Under the pieces are notes generated by a model. It saw only the letters and a program-made list of their open reading frames with translations, had not been told where the DNA came from and did not search any database. DNA of 13,223 nucleotides from Ghiorsea sp. (lineage in GTDB: Bacteria; Pseudomonadota; Zetaproteobacteria; Mariprofundales; Mariprofundaceae): positions 1 to 13,223 of the forward strand of contig JAJFLD010000098.1 of NCBI GenBank assembly GCA_021772875.1, written 5' to 3'. Shown here piece by piece: positions 1 to 7,299 of the stretch (position 1 is the first letter of the stretch; every line of letters begins with the position of its first letter). The position numbers and the translations under genes are program-made.

Positions 1-1058
1 CCAGCAAGCGTTTGGGCTGCCAGCAAAGCAAAAGCCACCGCCTCAACGGCTTCCACCGCCAAGCCAACTTGGGTGGTGCTTTGCAAGGTTGCAGGGCTGA
101 AAGCATCGGCCAATTGCTGCATCACATGCCCATTCAAGGCGCCACCGCCACAAATCAACCATGCATCAGGTGTTGCGGGTAAAAAACGTACACTCTGGAT
201 AATGCTTTGCACTGTCAGGGCACAAGCAGTAGCCATTTTATCGGCATCACAAATATCTACTGACATAATTTGCTGCACAATGCCTTCACCAAAATCTTCG
301 CGGCCTGTAGAGCGCGGTGGTATTTTTTTGAAAAAATCATGGTTTAAAAGTTGCTCGAGCAATGGTTGATACACCTGCCCTGTTGCTGCCAGCTCACCAT
401 CTTTATCGTAGCAAAAACGTGCATCTGTCATGGTTTGCATCAAAGCATCCATCACCATATTTCCCGGGCCTGTATCAAAGCCCAGCACCACACCATCTGC
501 GCCAAGGTATGTGATATTGGCAATGCCACCGATATTCACCACGGCAACATGCTTTTCTGCTTGCGCAAACAAACGCTGATGCACAAAAGGTACGAGTGGT
601 GCGCCTTGTCCAGCTGCTGCAATATCACGGCTGCGGAAATCAGAAACAGTGGTGATACCCGTTTTCTCGGCAATGGTAGCTGCACAACCGATTTGCAGCG
701 TAAAAGCTGCCGAATTGTAAATGCCTTCGGGGCGATGGCGAATGGTTTGCCCGTGTGAACCAATCGCTTTGATTTGCCCAAGCGTCAAACCCGCTTGCTC
801 AACCACTTTACAAACCGCATCGGCAAAAACAAACCCAAGCTCTCTATCCAACATGCCCATGGCATCGATTTCATCAAAGCCCGGTTGATTCAAACGCAAA
901 ATGGGTTCTTTTAATTTGTCTTGCAGTGGGAATGTTGCAAAATGGATACATTCAACATCATCGCCTGTAACCGCAACAACTGCGGCATCAATGCCATCAA
1001 GGGATGTGCCCGACATCAGACCGACATAATACGATGTTTGCTGTCCAATTTTTGCCAT
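1..1058 (-). CDS. anmK: Anhydro-N-acetylmuramic acid kinase, C-terminus cut by window edge
   Basis: AnmK is a cytosolic kinase of peptidoglycan recycling. It opens the 1,6-anhydro ring of anhydro-MurNAc and phosphorylates it to MurNAc-6-phosphate. Visible family marks are the N-terminal GLMSGTSLDGIDAA (about residues 13-26), SHGQTIRH (101-108), DFRSRDIAAAGQGAPLVPF (140-158), VNIGGIANIT (174-183) and FDTGPGN (194-200), whose D195 is the likely catalytic base by family analogy. About 352 residues are in the window against a usual length near 370, so only the extreme C-terminus is missing. The ATG at 1058 is preceded by GAGGGG ten bases upstream, and that Shine-Dalgarno overlaps the TGA stop of the methyltransferase gene. 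This arrangement suggests translational coupling as the last visible member of the minus-strand run. Nothing looks broken. Confidence 0.95.
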   Translation of the reverse strand, partial: MAKIGQQTSYYVGLMSGTSLDGIDAAVVAVTGDDVECIHFATFPLQDKLKEPILRLNQPGFDEIDAMGMLDRELGFVFADAVCKVVEQAGLTLGQIKAIGSHGQTIRHRPEGIYNSAAFTLQIGCAATIAEKTGITTVSDFRSRDIAAAGQGAPLVPFVHQRLFAQAEKHVAVVNIGGIANITYLGADGVVLGFDTGPGNMVMDALMQTMTDARFCYDKDGELAATGQVYQPLLEQLLNHDFFKKIPPRSTGREDFGEGIVQQIMSVDICDADKMATACALTVQSIIQSVRFLPATPDAWLICGGGALNGHVMQQLADAFSPATLQSTTQVGLAVEAVEAVAFALLAAQTLA

Positions 1059-1072
1059 TTGATTCTAACCCC

Positions 1073-1891
1073 TCATTTGGTGCCCATGCCAAGCCAAGCA
1101 TCCGAAGCCAGTGTGGTTGGCACTGTTGGCAACATATCGTGCAAATAAGCGAGTGCCAATTGCTCTTTTTCCTGCCACAAGGCCTCATCCATACGTTGTT
1201 TCATCAACATCATAGGCGCACTTCCTTTCACCATGCCTTCCCAAAATGCTGGAATTTCTTCAACAGGGAAATATTTTGTGACACTTTGAATAGATACATC
1301 TTTAAAACCAGCATCAAGTAATTCTTGTTTTAACACTTCTGGGTTTTCAAGCGATTCCACTGCCGTTTTCGGCTCAGGCAAATCAGGGTTAATCATACGC
1401 AAAGCACCAAACATCATTTGCATGGCAGGCGAATCTGCCACTGGCGCCCAGCTGCTCATCACCATACATCCACCTGGTTTTAGGGTGCGGTAAATTTCGG
1501 CTAAACCTGCCGCCCTATCGGGGAAAAACATCAGCCCAAACATAGAAATTGCAGCATCAAAATGTTCACTTTCATAAGGCAAGTTTTGTGCATCGCCATG
1601 ATGCGGATAAATATTCTCTAGTTTGTTATCACTGATTTTTTGCTTAAACACATCAAGCATAGCTGCCGAAAAATCAATGGCATGCACAGATTTGACTTGA
1701 TCTGCAACCATCAATGAGACAGTGCCCGGGCCACATGCCACATCCAAAAATGCTGTGTTTTCATGAAGGGTCAAACACGCCAGCGCCTCTTCTGCATACT
1801 CTGCCAACATCTGCATGGTGGTTTCAGCGTAACCTTTAGAAACCAAGTCCCAAGGCTCAGCTGTGGCCATGACATTTTGCTTTTCACTCAT
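1073..1891 (-). CDS. Class I SAM-dependent methyltransferase (UbiE/Methyltransf_11-like)
   Basis: This 272-residue soluble protein has a Rossmann-fold methyltransferase core. Motif I is LDVACGPGT (residues 49-57). The acidic residue that binds the SAM ribose is D73 in HAIDFS. A GDAQNLPY segment (99-106) matches the motif preceding post-I, then FDAAISMFGLMFFPD (111-125) and LKPGG (137-141) complete the Methyltransf_11 pattern. The C-terminal 130 residues are variable and give no substrate clue. No signal peptide is seen. The ATG at 1891 has AAGGA seven bases upstream, which supports this start. It sits 41 bp after the PAP2 gene and 14 bp before anmK on the same strand. It resembles UbiE-type small-molecule methyltransferases, but a ubiquinone or menaquinone role cannot be claimed. 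The substrate is unknown. Confidence 0.85.
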   Translation of the reverse strand: MSEKQNVMATAEPWDLVSKGYAETTMQMLAEYAEEALACLTLHENTAFLDVACGPGTVSLMVADQVKSVHAIDFSAAMLDVFKQKISDNKLENIYPHHGDAQNLPYESEHFDAAISMFGLMFFPDRAAGLAEIYRTLKPGGCMVMSSWAPVADSPAMQMMFGALRMINPDLPEPKTAVESLENPEVLKQELLDAGFKDVSIQSVTKYFPVEEIPAFWEGMVKGSAPMMLMKQRMDEALWQEKEQLALAYLHDMLPTVPTTLASDAWLGMGTK

Positions 1892-1932
1892 GATAAATCC
1901 TTACTCTCGTCTGTCTTAAAAAAAACAAGCCC

Positions 1933-2901
1933 TCAAAAACGATAGTTCATGGCTAAACCAACCCCGTTGTGATCAATCAGCGGAATCCATTGTGTAGTGC
2001 TGGCACGGTTTGATTCGGCCATATTTTTCTGGCCTCGCTCATAAGCAATCGAACCAAAGGTATAACCCAATGCAATCGCCACAGGATAATCACTTGCCCA
2101 ATGCACGCCATTGTTCATCATTTGAAAAGACAACAATGAAATCAGTGTTACGCCTGTGGGCATAATCCAAGCCTTATCAGGATAATTTTTACTCACCACG
2201 GTTAACGTCATACTTGCGACCGCCACATGACCCGAAGGAAAAGCATCAAAGCTAGGCACATCATTCATATATTCACGTTGATTGGGAAAAAAGTCCCAAC
2301 GCCCTCTGGGTGAGGTAGCGCGGTTTGGTGTTTCATGGCCTGTGATATGTTTAAGTGTTTGCGTTGCAATGGTCGTTGTAATCATGCCTTCAATAATCTG
2401 GAAACCGACGCTGTAAGCTTTATCATCTTCCATCAAGCTTCCTGTTGCCAAGAAACCCGCTGCAATGCTGGCATGTGTCCAACCATCACCTAAGAAATAC
2501 AAATATGAACCCAAGGATTTGGGCAACCGCAACAAGGTTACCCCCTTATATTCAGCCACTGTATGGGTATCATCATTGCTTGAAATACCTAAGCGCCGCC
2601 CTAAGCGTTTTGACCCAGCAATCCATCTATCATCTGTAGCCAATAGCGCCGCTGTGGACAACCCTACTGTCCACCAATAAGGAATAGCTTCTTTACTAAA
2701 AACACGATCGTAAGCCACCTGATAATCCTCATAAATATACGTTGGCATATTCAAAAGCGAAGGATCCGACTCGGTAAATGCTTCAGGGAAAACCATGGTT
2801 TCATCGGCAAAAAGTGATGCTGGCGCAAGCAACATCACTAAGCTTAAAAATAGGGTTTTGGTGTATGTATTTAACTGGAATGTTTTTGTTTTATTGACCA
2901 C
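1933..2901 (-). CDS. Exported PAP2-superfamily phosphatase-like protein lacking canonical arginines
   Basis: This 322-residue protein has an N-terminal hydrophobic segment (about residues 14-32, ending ASLFAD) that looks like a Sec signal peptide or anchor. The PAP2 core follows. Motif 1 reads K184 then HITGHE then TP, so the usual KX6RP arginine is Thr191. Motif 2 is intact as FPSGH (221-225). Motif 3 keeps H267 and D271 (GVHWASD), but the arginine position is Met261. Catalytic histidines H225 and H267 therefore remain, while both phosphate-clamping arginines are replaced. Family members remove phosphate from lipid phosphates or undecaprenyl pyrophosphate at the periplasmic face. Whether this one is active is open. 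The chain ends in Phe after alternating residues (VGLAMNYRF), reminiscent of an outer-membrane beta-signal. The start is GTG at 2901, overlapping the upstream START gene by 31 bp with AGAGAG upstream; no in-frame ATG exists before the signal core. Confidence 0.82.
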   Translation of the reverse strand: MVNKTKTFQLNTYTKTLFLSLVMLLAPASLFADETMVFPEAFTESDPSLLNMPTYIYEDYQVAYDRVFSKEAIPYWWTVGLSTAALLATDDRWIAGSKRLGRRLGISSNDDTHTVAEYKGVTLLRLPKSLGSYLYFLGDGWTHASIAAGFLATGSLMEDDKAYSVGFQIIEGMITTTIATQTLKHITGHETPNRATSPRGRWDFFPNQREYMNDVPSFDAFPSGHVAVASMTLTVVSKNYPDKAWIMPTGVTLISLLSFQMMNNGVHWASDYPVAIALGYTFGSIAYERGQKNMAESNRASTTQWIPLIDHNGVGLAMNYRF

Positions 2902-3536
2902 TGTTTCTCAGCTCTCTCTTTTGTATTTTCTAATAACTCTACGACAGATTTGTTGGTAAGGTAGTCAACAATCCAGCCCAAGCCAAATGGCACATCGCCA
3001 GGATCTGTTGTTGTGTGATAAACCAGCAAAGTCTCATCACTATGCGGCACGGGTTTAAACAACCAATAACCCGTAGTTGCCACAATTGTTTCTTTAGGTT
3101 TTAGGCCTTGCCATGGCACCTTTGTCCAAGCCATACGCATGTTAGAATCTTTTTTCTCGTAAGCCAATCGCAAGCGGTATTTTTTCTCCACCCCAAAGGG
3201 TAGCCCCAACTGATAATTTACCAAAGCACCTTGAGCATTGGATTCAAGCACCTTTATCTTCTCCAGATGTGGCATAAATTCAGGTAACTTGGCATAATCT
3301 GTAATCAGTGAAAAAATAAGTGGTGCAGGTGCCTTAAAAAGCAAAAAAGCATCCACATGTTTGATATTACCTTCGCCAGAAGTTGTATGTGTGATCGTTC
3401 GCCCTTCTTCCAAACGTTTGATTTCTTTCTTACTTAACTGCCACGCTGGGTCGATGACAACTTCGGCAGATGCGCTAAGCGGCAACATCAATGCCACGGC
3501 CAGCCAACAACATTGCATAGCCTTATTTAAAACCAC
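2871..3536 (-). CDS. Exported START/SRPBCC-domain lipid-binding-like protein
   Basis: This 221-residue protein has a cleavable-looking signal peptide (about 1-24, core WLAVALMLPLSASAE). It is followed by an SRPBCC/START-type helix-grip domain, roughly residues 45-212. Typical segments are the helix-strand turn APLIFSLITDYAKLPEFMPHL (the region 71-91), then alternating strands through YRLRLAYEKK and TTGYWLFKPV, and a long C-terminal helix LTNKSVVELLENTKERA (193-209). The family forms a hydrophobic pocket for lipids or other small ligands; secreted bacterial versions are largely uncharacterised. The GTG at 3536 is chosen because AAGGGG lies seven bases upstream. A later ATG at 3518 has only a two-base spacing to its purine run. 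The gene overlaps tlpA-like upstream by 10 bp and the PAP2 gene downstream by 31 bp, which suggests translational coupling and a shared envelope role. No enzyme activity is inferred. Confidence 0.8.
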   Translation of the reverse strand: MVLNKAMQCCWLAVALMLPLSASAEVVIDPAWQLSKKEIKRLEEGRTITHTTSGEGNIKHVDAFLLFKAPAPLIFSLITDYAKLPEFMPHLEKIKVLESNAQGALVNYQLGLPFGVEKKYRLRLAYEKKDSNMRMAWTKVPWQGLKPKETIVATTGYWLFKPVPHSDETLLVYHTTTDPGDVPFGLGWIVDYLTNKSVVELLENTKERAEKQWSIKQKHSS

Positions 3537-3976
3537 TGTAACACCCCTTGGCTTACTTGCTCATCTGCCCAGTTGAGATCACCCATATGGCGCTGCACCA
3601 CCTCACCCGCTGCATCAAGAATAATCGTTGTTGGTAACCCGCGTATACCCAGCTTTGAAGCTTCGCGCATATCACCCATATTCAGTGGTGAATGAAGATC
3701 TTTTTCGGCATAAAAGGCAGCGGCATCGGCTTGATCACTATCCAAAGATATAACCACCACATTGACATCGCTATGTGCCTTCATCCAAGCATGCATGGCG
3801 GGTAATTCTGTACGACATGGCGGACACCAGCTTGCCCAAAAATGTAAAATCACAGGTTTTCCTTTCAAAGCATCCAAGCCTTTTTCTTGCCCTGCTTTAT
3901 TTTGCCAATGGTATTCAACACTTTGCGCCGAGAACGGCAGCAACAGCAACCCCAACAGGATAAAAATATGCTTCAT
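3527..3976 (-). CDS. TlpA/ResA-like periplasmic thioredoxin
   Basis: This is a 149-residue exported thioredoxin-fold protein. Residues 1-18 form a signal peptide (IFILLGLLLLPFSAQS core). The redox motif WCPPC (50-54) sits in HFWASWCPPCRTELPAM, typical of the TlpA/ResA/AlkC-Redoxin group. The cis-proline is P115 in IRGLPTT. These proteins usually reduce specific disulfides in the periplasm, for example apocytochrome c thiols or copper-centre assembly proteins; no such partner is nearby, so the substrate is unknown. The preferred start is the ATG at 3976, five bases after AGGTGG. A GTG at 3985 also opens the frame but is itself part of that ribosome-binding site. The gene lies 46 bp after plsC and overlaps the START gene by 10 bp. 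Confidence 0.88.
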   Translation of the reverse strand: MKHIFILLGLLLLPFSAQSVEYHWQNKAGQEKGLDALKGKPVILHFWASWCPPCRTELPAMHAWMKAHSDVNVVVISLDSDQADAAAFYAEKDLHSPLNMGDMREASKLGIRGLPTTIILDAAGEVVQRHMGDLNWADEQVSQGVLQWF

Positions 3977-4022
3977 ATCAACCACCTATCACTTCAAAAC
4001 TTTTCTCTTTTAAGTCGCAACA

Positions 4023-4751
4023 TCATCCGCCCATAGCTCGGCAAGCTGTTTCGATCTTTTCTTCAATTTCTGCCAATAAATCGCTGCGCTTTTTCTCGGC
4101 CACCTCTGCTGCCGAAATGGGCGCTAAAACGCGCAACGTAATCGTGCCTGAATATTTTAAAATCGTGCCTTTAGGCCAACAAATGCCAGCATTGTGTGCA
4201 ACGGGCAAGATGGCAACACCCGCTTTTTTCGCCAGCAAAATAACACCTGGTTTATAAACACCAGCTTCGCCAACCGCGGTGCGTGTACCTTCAGGAAAAA
4301 TAACCACTGAACGCCCAGACTCAAGCTGCTCTCGCCCTTTCTCGTTCACTTGCTTTAAGGCTTCTCGTGGGTTGGAGCGGACAATGGCAATCGCACCAAG
4401 GGCATACAAGGCCCAACCAAAAAACGGGATATACATCAGCTCTTTTTTCAAGATCCAAGCAAACGCTGGCAACACCGCTGGCAGCGCTGCTGTTTCCCAA
4501 GTAGACTGATGCTTCACGGCCACCACACAAGGTTCAGCTGGAATATGCTCTCTACCCTCGATTTTCACTTGAATGCCACAGAAAAGCCACAACAATGCAT
4601 TACCAACCAATCCCCATAACTTGCCCACCTGCCAAGACGCATTTCGCCCAAAAATACGCGCAACAATCACCAACACTGCAATGATGAGCGTACAAACTGT
4701 ATAGGTGCCGTAAAACAACAACGCTTGGATATAACGCAAAAACAATCTCAT
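4023..4751 (-). CDS. plsC: 1-acyl-sn-glycerol-3-phosphate acyltransferase family protein
   Basis: This 242-residue inner-membrane protein has an N-terminal membrane segment (about residues 8-33) and a PlsC acyltransferase domain. Motif I is HQSTWE (81-86), with Glu at the place of the common Asp in HX4D; this H-x4-E form is known in proteobacterial relatives. Motif II lies around YIPFFGWAL (107-115) and IAIVRSN (121-127). Motif III is FPEGTR (152-157). The predicted reaction is acylation of lysophosphatidic acid to phosphatidic acid in phospholipid synthesis. Its ATG overlaps the gmhB stop as ATGA (4748-4751), strong evidence of coupling. The gmhB-plsC pair is a familiar proteobacterial arrangement. 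Related PlsC-like enzymes acylate other lysolipids, so the exact acceptor is inferred from family only. Confidence 0.9.
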   Translation of the reverse strand: MRLFLRYIQALLFYGTYTVCTLIIAVLVIVARIFGRNASWQVGKLWGLVGNALLWLFCGIQVKIEGREHIPAEPCVVAVKHQSTWETAALPAVLPAFAWILKKELMYIPFFGWALYALGAIAIVRSNPREALKQVNEKGREQLESGRSVVIFPEGTRTAVGEAGVYKPGVILLAKKAGVAILPVAHNAGICWPKGTILKYSGTITLRVLAPISAAEVAEKKRSDLLAEIEEKIETACRAMGG

Positions 4752-5323
4752 GGATGAACCCCTTGTAAACCACGCAACAGTGCATCCACAGCTGCTGCCA
4801 AATTCGGCTCAATCATCATATCTGGTATCAAATCTTTTGCCTTATCATGAATGACATCCGCATCACCATAACCACTGCTCACCAGCATGGCTTGAATGCC
4901 TGCGCTATGTGCAGCTTCAATATCACGTAATGAATCACCAATCATCAAGATCGCTTCTTTATCATGCATATCCAAAGCATCCATGATTTCAAACAACATA
5001 CCTGCTTTAGGTTTGCGGCAAGCACAGCCATCATTGGGCCCATGTGGGCAATAGGCGATATAATCAAAGCTGCCGCCCACTTGATGGGTCTCTGCAATCA
5101 TTTTATCTTGAATCGCAGCAAACACATCGTGTGTCATCATACCACGACCAAGGGCAGACTGATTGCTGCACACAGCCACCTTCATGCCAGCCGCATTCAA
5201 ACGCGCGATTGCCTCTAAACTGCCTGGAATAGCTTGCCATTGTTCAGGGCTTAAAATGTAGTCGGGAGAGTCGTAATTAATCACGCCATCACGATCAAGT
5301 AAAACAAGTTTTATAGCTTTCAT
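4748..5323 (-). CDS. gmhB: D-glycero-beta-D-manno-heptose 1,7-bisphosphate 7-phosphatase
   Basis: GmhB is a cytosolic HAD-family phosphatase in ADP-heptose synthesis for the LPS inner core. The 191-residue frame starts at ATG 5323 and shows LLDRDGVIN (8-16) with nucleophile D10 and acid/base D12. SNQSALGRG (53-61) is motif II. The zinc loop uses C92, H94, C100 and C102 (YCPHGPNDGCACRKPK), and GDSLRDIEAA (129-138) carries the metal-binding Asp. Length and motif order fit the family. The open frame continues 46 codons upstream, but that extension is not conserved HAD sequence and crosses the intergenic dyad, so it is not used. The region before the ATG has no strong Shine-Dalgarno. It heads the minus-strand run and overlaps plsC by 4 bp. 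It could also act on a related sugar phosphate. Confidence 0.93.
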   Translation of the reverse strand: MKAIKLVLLDRDGVINYDSPDYILSPEQWQAIPGSLEAIARLNAAGMKVAVCSNQSALGRGMMTHDVFAAIQDKMIAETHQVGGSFDYIAYCPHGPNDGCACRKPKAGMLFEIMDALDMHDKEAILMIGDSLRDIEAAHSAGIQAMLVSSGYGDADVIHDKAKDLIPDMMIEPNLAAAVDALLRGLQGVHP

Positions 5324-5341
5324 GGATGGGAAGCATACGCA

Positions 5342-5386
5342 AAAAGCAATCGCGATGAAAGTTACAGTCCTTTCATCTTTGCTTTT
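5342..5386. promoter_or_regulatory. Interrupted inverted repeat between divergent gmhB and cobA
   Basis: An inner pair GATGAAAG (5354-5361) and CTTTCATC (5370-5377) is perfect, with an 8-nt centre. An outer pair AAAAGCAA (5342-5349) and TTGCTTTT (5379-5386) is also perfect, separated from the inner pair by TCGC on one side and a single T on the other. That is 16 paired positions in 45 bp. Because it lies between two divergent starts, an operator shared by both promoters, or a leader hairpin, fits better than a terminator. No regulator family is recognised. Confidence 0.55.
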
Positions 5387-5452
5387 ATCTTGGACGATTC
5401 CGCTTCTCACGTTACGCTTACCACCCAAGAACAGACACACCAAGGCAGCCCT

Positions 5453-6217
5453 ATGACCCAAATGCTCAAGCTAGACTCCCCCCTAAAACACGGCGAAGTT
5501 GCCCTTGTTGGTGCAGGCCCGGGTGATGCAAGCTTGCTCACTTTGGCTGCTGCCAAACTCATCGCAGATTGTGATGTCATTGTCTATGATGCCTTGGTTT
5601 CTCAAGCAATAATGGCTTTGGCTTGCCCAACTGCTGAGCTTGTTTTTGCAGGCAAACGCGGCGGCAAACCTTCTGCCAGCCAGCAAGATATCTGCAATAC
5701 CCTCATCACCTTTGCCCAAGCAAATCAACGCGTAGTGCGCCTCAAAGGGGGCGACCCTTTTGTGTTTGGCCGTGGCGGCGAAGAGATTCGCGCCTTAGCC
5801 GAAAAAAATATCAAATTTCGTGTCATCCCCGGCATCACTTCAGGCATTGCAGCCCCTGCCATGGCTGGCATCCCTGTCACCGATAGGCATGTCAACGCCT
5901 CACTGGCTTTTTTAACAGGCCATGAAGCCGAAGGAAAATCGCGCATGGATTGGCAGGCTTTGGTTGCGGCATTTCCTGTGTTGGTGATTTATATGGGTAC
6001 CCGGAATCTACCCAATATCGCCAAAAATCTGGTTGATGCAGGCATGAAAACCCAAACCCCCATCGCTATTCTTCATGCCGTAAGCCTACCCGAAGAAAAA
6101 CAAGATTATGGCACGCTCAACGATGTCATCGCTGGAACTTTGCACGGCGAATCCCCTTCCATTGTGATTATTGGTGATGTGGTGAATGAGCGCCGCGATT
6201 GGCGGGGAATAGTTTAA
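5453..6217 (+). CDS. cobA: Uroporphyrinogen-III C-methyltransferase (SUMT)
   Basis: This enzyme uses two SAM to methylate uroporphyrinogen III to precorrin-2, the entry to siroheme, cobalamin and related tetrapyrroles. The 254-residue chain shows VGAGPGD (19-25), DVIVYDALVS (41-50), RLKGGDPFVFGRGGEE (96-111), PGITSG (126-131), PVTDR (141-145) and YMGTRNLPNI (180-189), all standard SUMT marks in order. It is the single-domain form without the CysG oxidase/ferrochelatase part, so precorrin-2 dehydrogenase and ferrochelatase must be elsewhere. The ATG at 5453 is preceded by AAGG seven bases upstream. A TTG at 5390 opens the frame earlier, but the added residues have no family match. The gene stands alone, divergent from gmhB and convergent with the M29 gene, whose stop is 12 bp away. 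A role in nitrite/sulfite reductase cofactor supply is possible but not shown. Confidence 0.93.
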   Translation: MTQMLKLDSPLKHGEVALVGAGPGDASLLTLAAAKLIADCDVIVYDALVSQAIMALACPTAELVFAGKRGGKPSASQQDICNTLITFAQANQRVVRLKGGDPFVFGRGGEEIRALAEKNIKFRVIPGITSGIAAPAMAGIPVTDRHVNASLAFLTGHEAEGKSRMDWQALVAAFPVLVIYMGTRNLPNIAKNLVDAGMKTQTPIAILHAVSLPEEKQDYGTLNDVIAGTLHGESPSIVIIGDVVNERRDWRGIV

Positions 6218-6229
6218 CGCATCGGATGT

Positions 6230-7270
6230 TCAAACAAGCCAAGCTTCATCTTTAAAAATGACTTCATCGTTTAACGTGAAGCTGTGTGTATCGGCAAAAA
6301 CGTCGATATGATATTTGCCGCTCCCACGCTTAAAACCTGGCTTGCCATAGGAACCATGTTTAGCACCCAACGATAAATGAACCCCACACATGCGTTCATA
6401 AGTACCGATATCTGTCACTGTGTTTGTTTTGCTAAAGGCGCGATTCATACCGAAACCCAATTCTCTCACCCAAACCACGCCTTCATCGGCGCGAATATTG
6501 GTGAGTATTTGATCAAATGCTGGCGTGGAATTTTCACAAGCGACAACCTGACCCGCTTCAATCGTTAAGGTGATGGGCATGGCTGGTCTGTTGACCCTAT
6601 AGGTGGTGTCGCCAAATATAAAAATCCGCACCCTGCCATGCACTGCCCTTAAATCTTGGGCTTCGCTAAAGACTTCACCAATGGGAAACTGACCTCCCAC
6701 ATTGGTCATCTCAGTATAATCACCGATATTAAGCTTGGCCGATTCAAAGGCCGATTCATAAAACAACAACTCACCACCACTGTCTAAAACCCCTGAGCTT
6801 GCAGCATCAAGCTTAGCTTTAAGGGCGCGGCCAACACCACGATAATAATCAGCATCATATGCCAAGGCGTTGATATAAAATGGCACCTCATGCTCAGCCA
6901 TACGATTAAGGTGTGGATGTTCTATCACTTTGATCTGGCGTTTAAAAAGTTCAACGCGAATACGGAATGCATCCAAGCGAAAATGCGTGGTTTGAACCAA
7001 CACCACCAAATCAGATGCTTGTAACAAGGCAAATCTCTCCATGATGACTGATGGTGTTTGGGCATTAAAATCTACAGCTATTGCATGAGGCAAACAGCGT
7101 TGGTATGCAGCAGCCAACACTTGAGCCAACACACAATCTGTGTCGTAAACAATAAGTGCTTGCGCTTGATTGTTATGATGAAAAGAGAGGCGCAAAAGAT
7201 CGTTCAAATGCGCCTCGGCTGTTGCCATCAAGGCTTGTTCGTCCAACACAGACGATTGTTTGTTTTCCAT
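6230..7270 (-). CDS. M29 (aminopeptidase T-like) family metalloprotein
   Basis: This 346-residue cytosolic protein resembles COG2309/M29 metallopeptidases. Candidate metal ligands in family order are E199 in FPIGEVF (195-201), E270 in RELGFGMN (269-276), H298 in CGVHLSLG (295-302), and H321 with D323 in KYHIDVF (319-325). The N-terminal 130 residues look like the family's alpha/beta domain. M29 proteins are cobalt- or zinc-dependent aminopeptidases, but the fold also includes the ring-cleaving dioxygenase NicX, so peptidase activity is an inference. The chosen ATG at 7270 has GAGAG seven bases upstream. The frame is open for 45 more codons, but these overlap the tsaC-like 3' end and lack family character. 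It lies 29 bp after tsaC-like and is probably cotranscribed with purE and tsaC. Confidence 0.8.
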   Translation of the reverse strand: MENKQSSVLDEQALMATAEAHLNDLLRLSFHHNNQAQALIVYDTDCVLAQVLAAAYQRCLPHAIAVDFNAQTPSVIMERFALLQASDLVVLVQTTHFRLDAFRIRVELFKRQIKVIEHPHLNRMAEHEVPFYINALAYDADYYRGVGRALKAKLDAASSGVLDSGGELLFYESAFESAKLNIGDYTEMTNVGGQFPIGEVFSEAQDLRAVHGRVRIFIFGDTTYRVNRPAMPITLTIEAGQVVACENSTPAFDQILTNIRADEGVVWVRELGFGMNRAFSKTNTVTDIGTYERMCGVHLSLGAKHGSYGKPGFKRGSGKYHIDVFADTHSFTLNDEVIFKDEAWLV

Positions 7271-7299
7271 GGGAATCTCTCGTGTGGGTGATGTAAAAT

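Noticed and set aside
351..758. Plus-strand open frame antisense to anmK, and many similar frames elsewhere
   Set aside because: They lie opposite or out of phase with strongly supported genes, have odd composition (Cys/His rich) and no family motifs; they are shadows of the real coding strand.
1..1058. anmK as a pseudogene because its C-terminus is missing
   Set aside because: The frame is intact to position 1, so the loss is simply the window edge.
5342..5386. The gmhB/cobA dyad as an intrinsic terminator
   Set aside because: Both adjacent genes start here and run outward; no transcript is expected to end at this position.
5324..5461. 46-codon N-terminal extension of gmhB
   Set aside because: The extra residues have no HAD-family match and would cross the intergenic dyad and overlap the cobA 5' end; the ATG at 5323 begins directly before the conserved LLDRDG motif.
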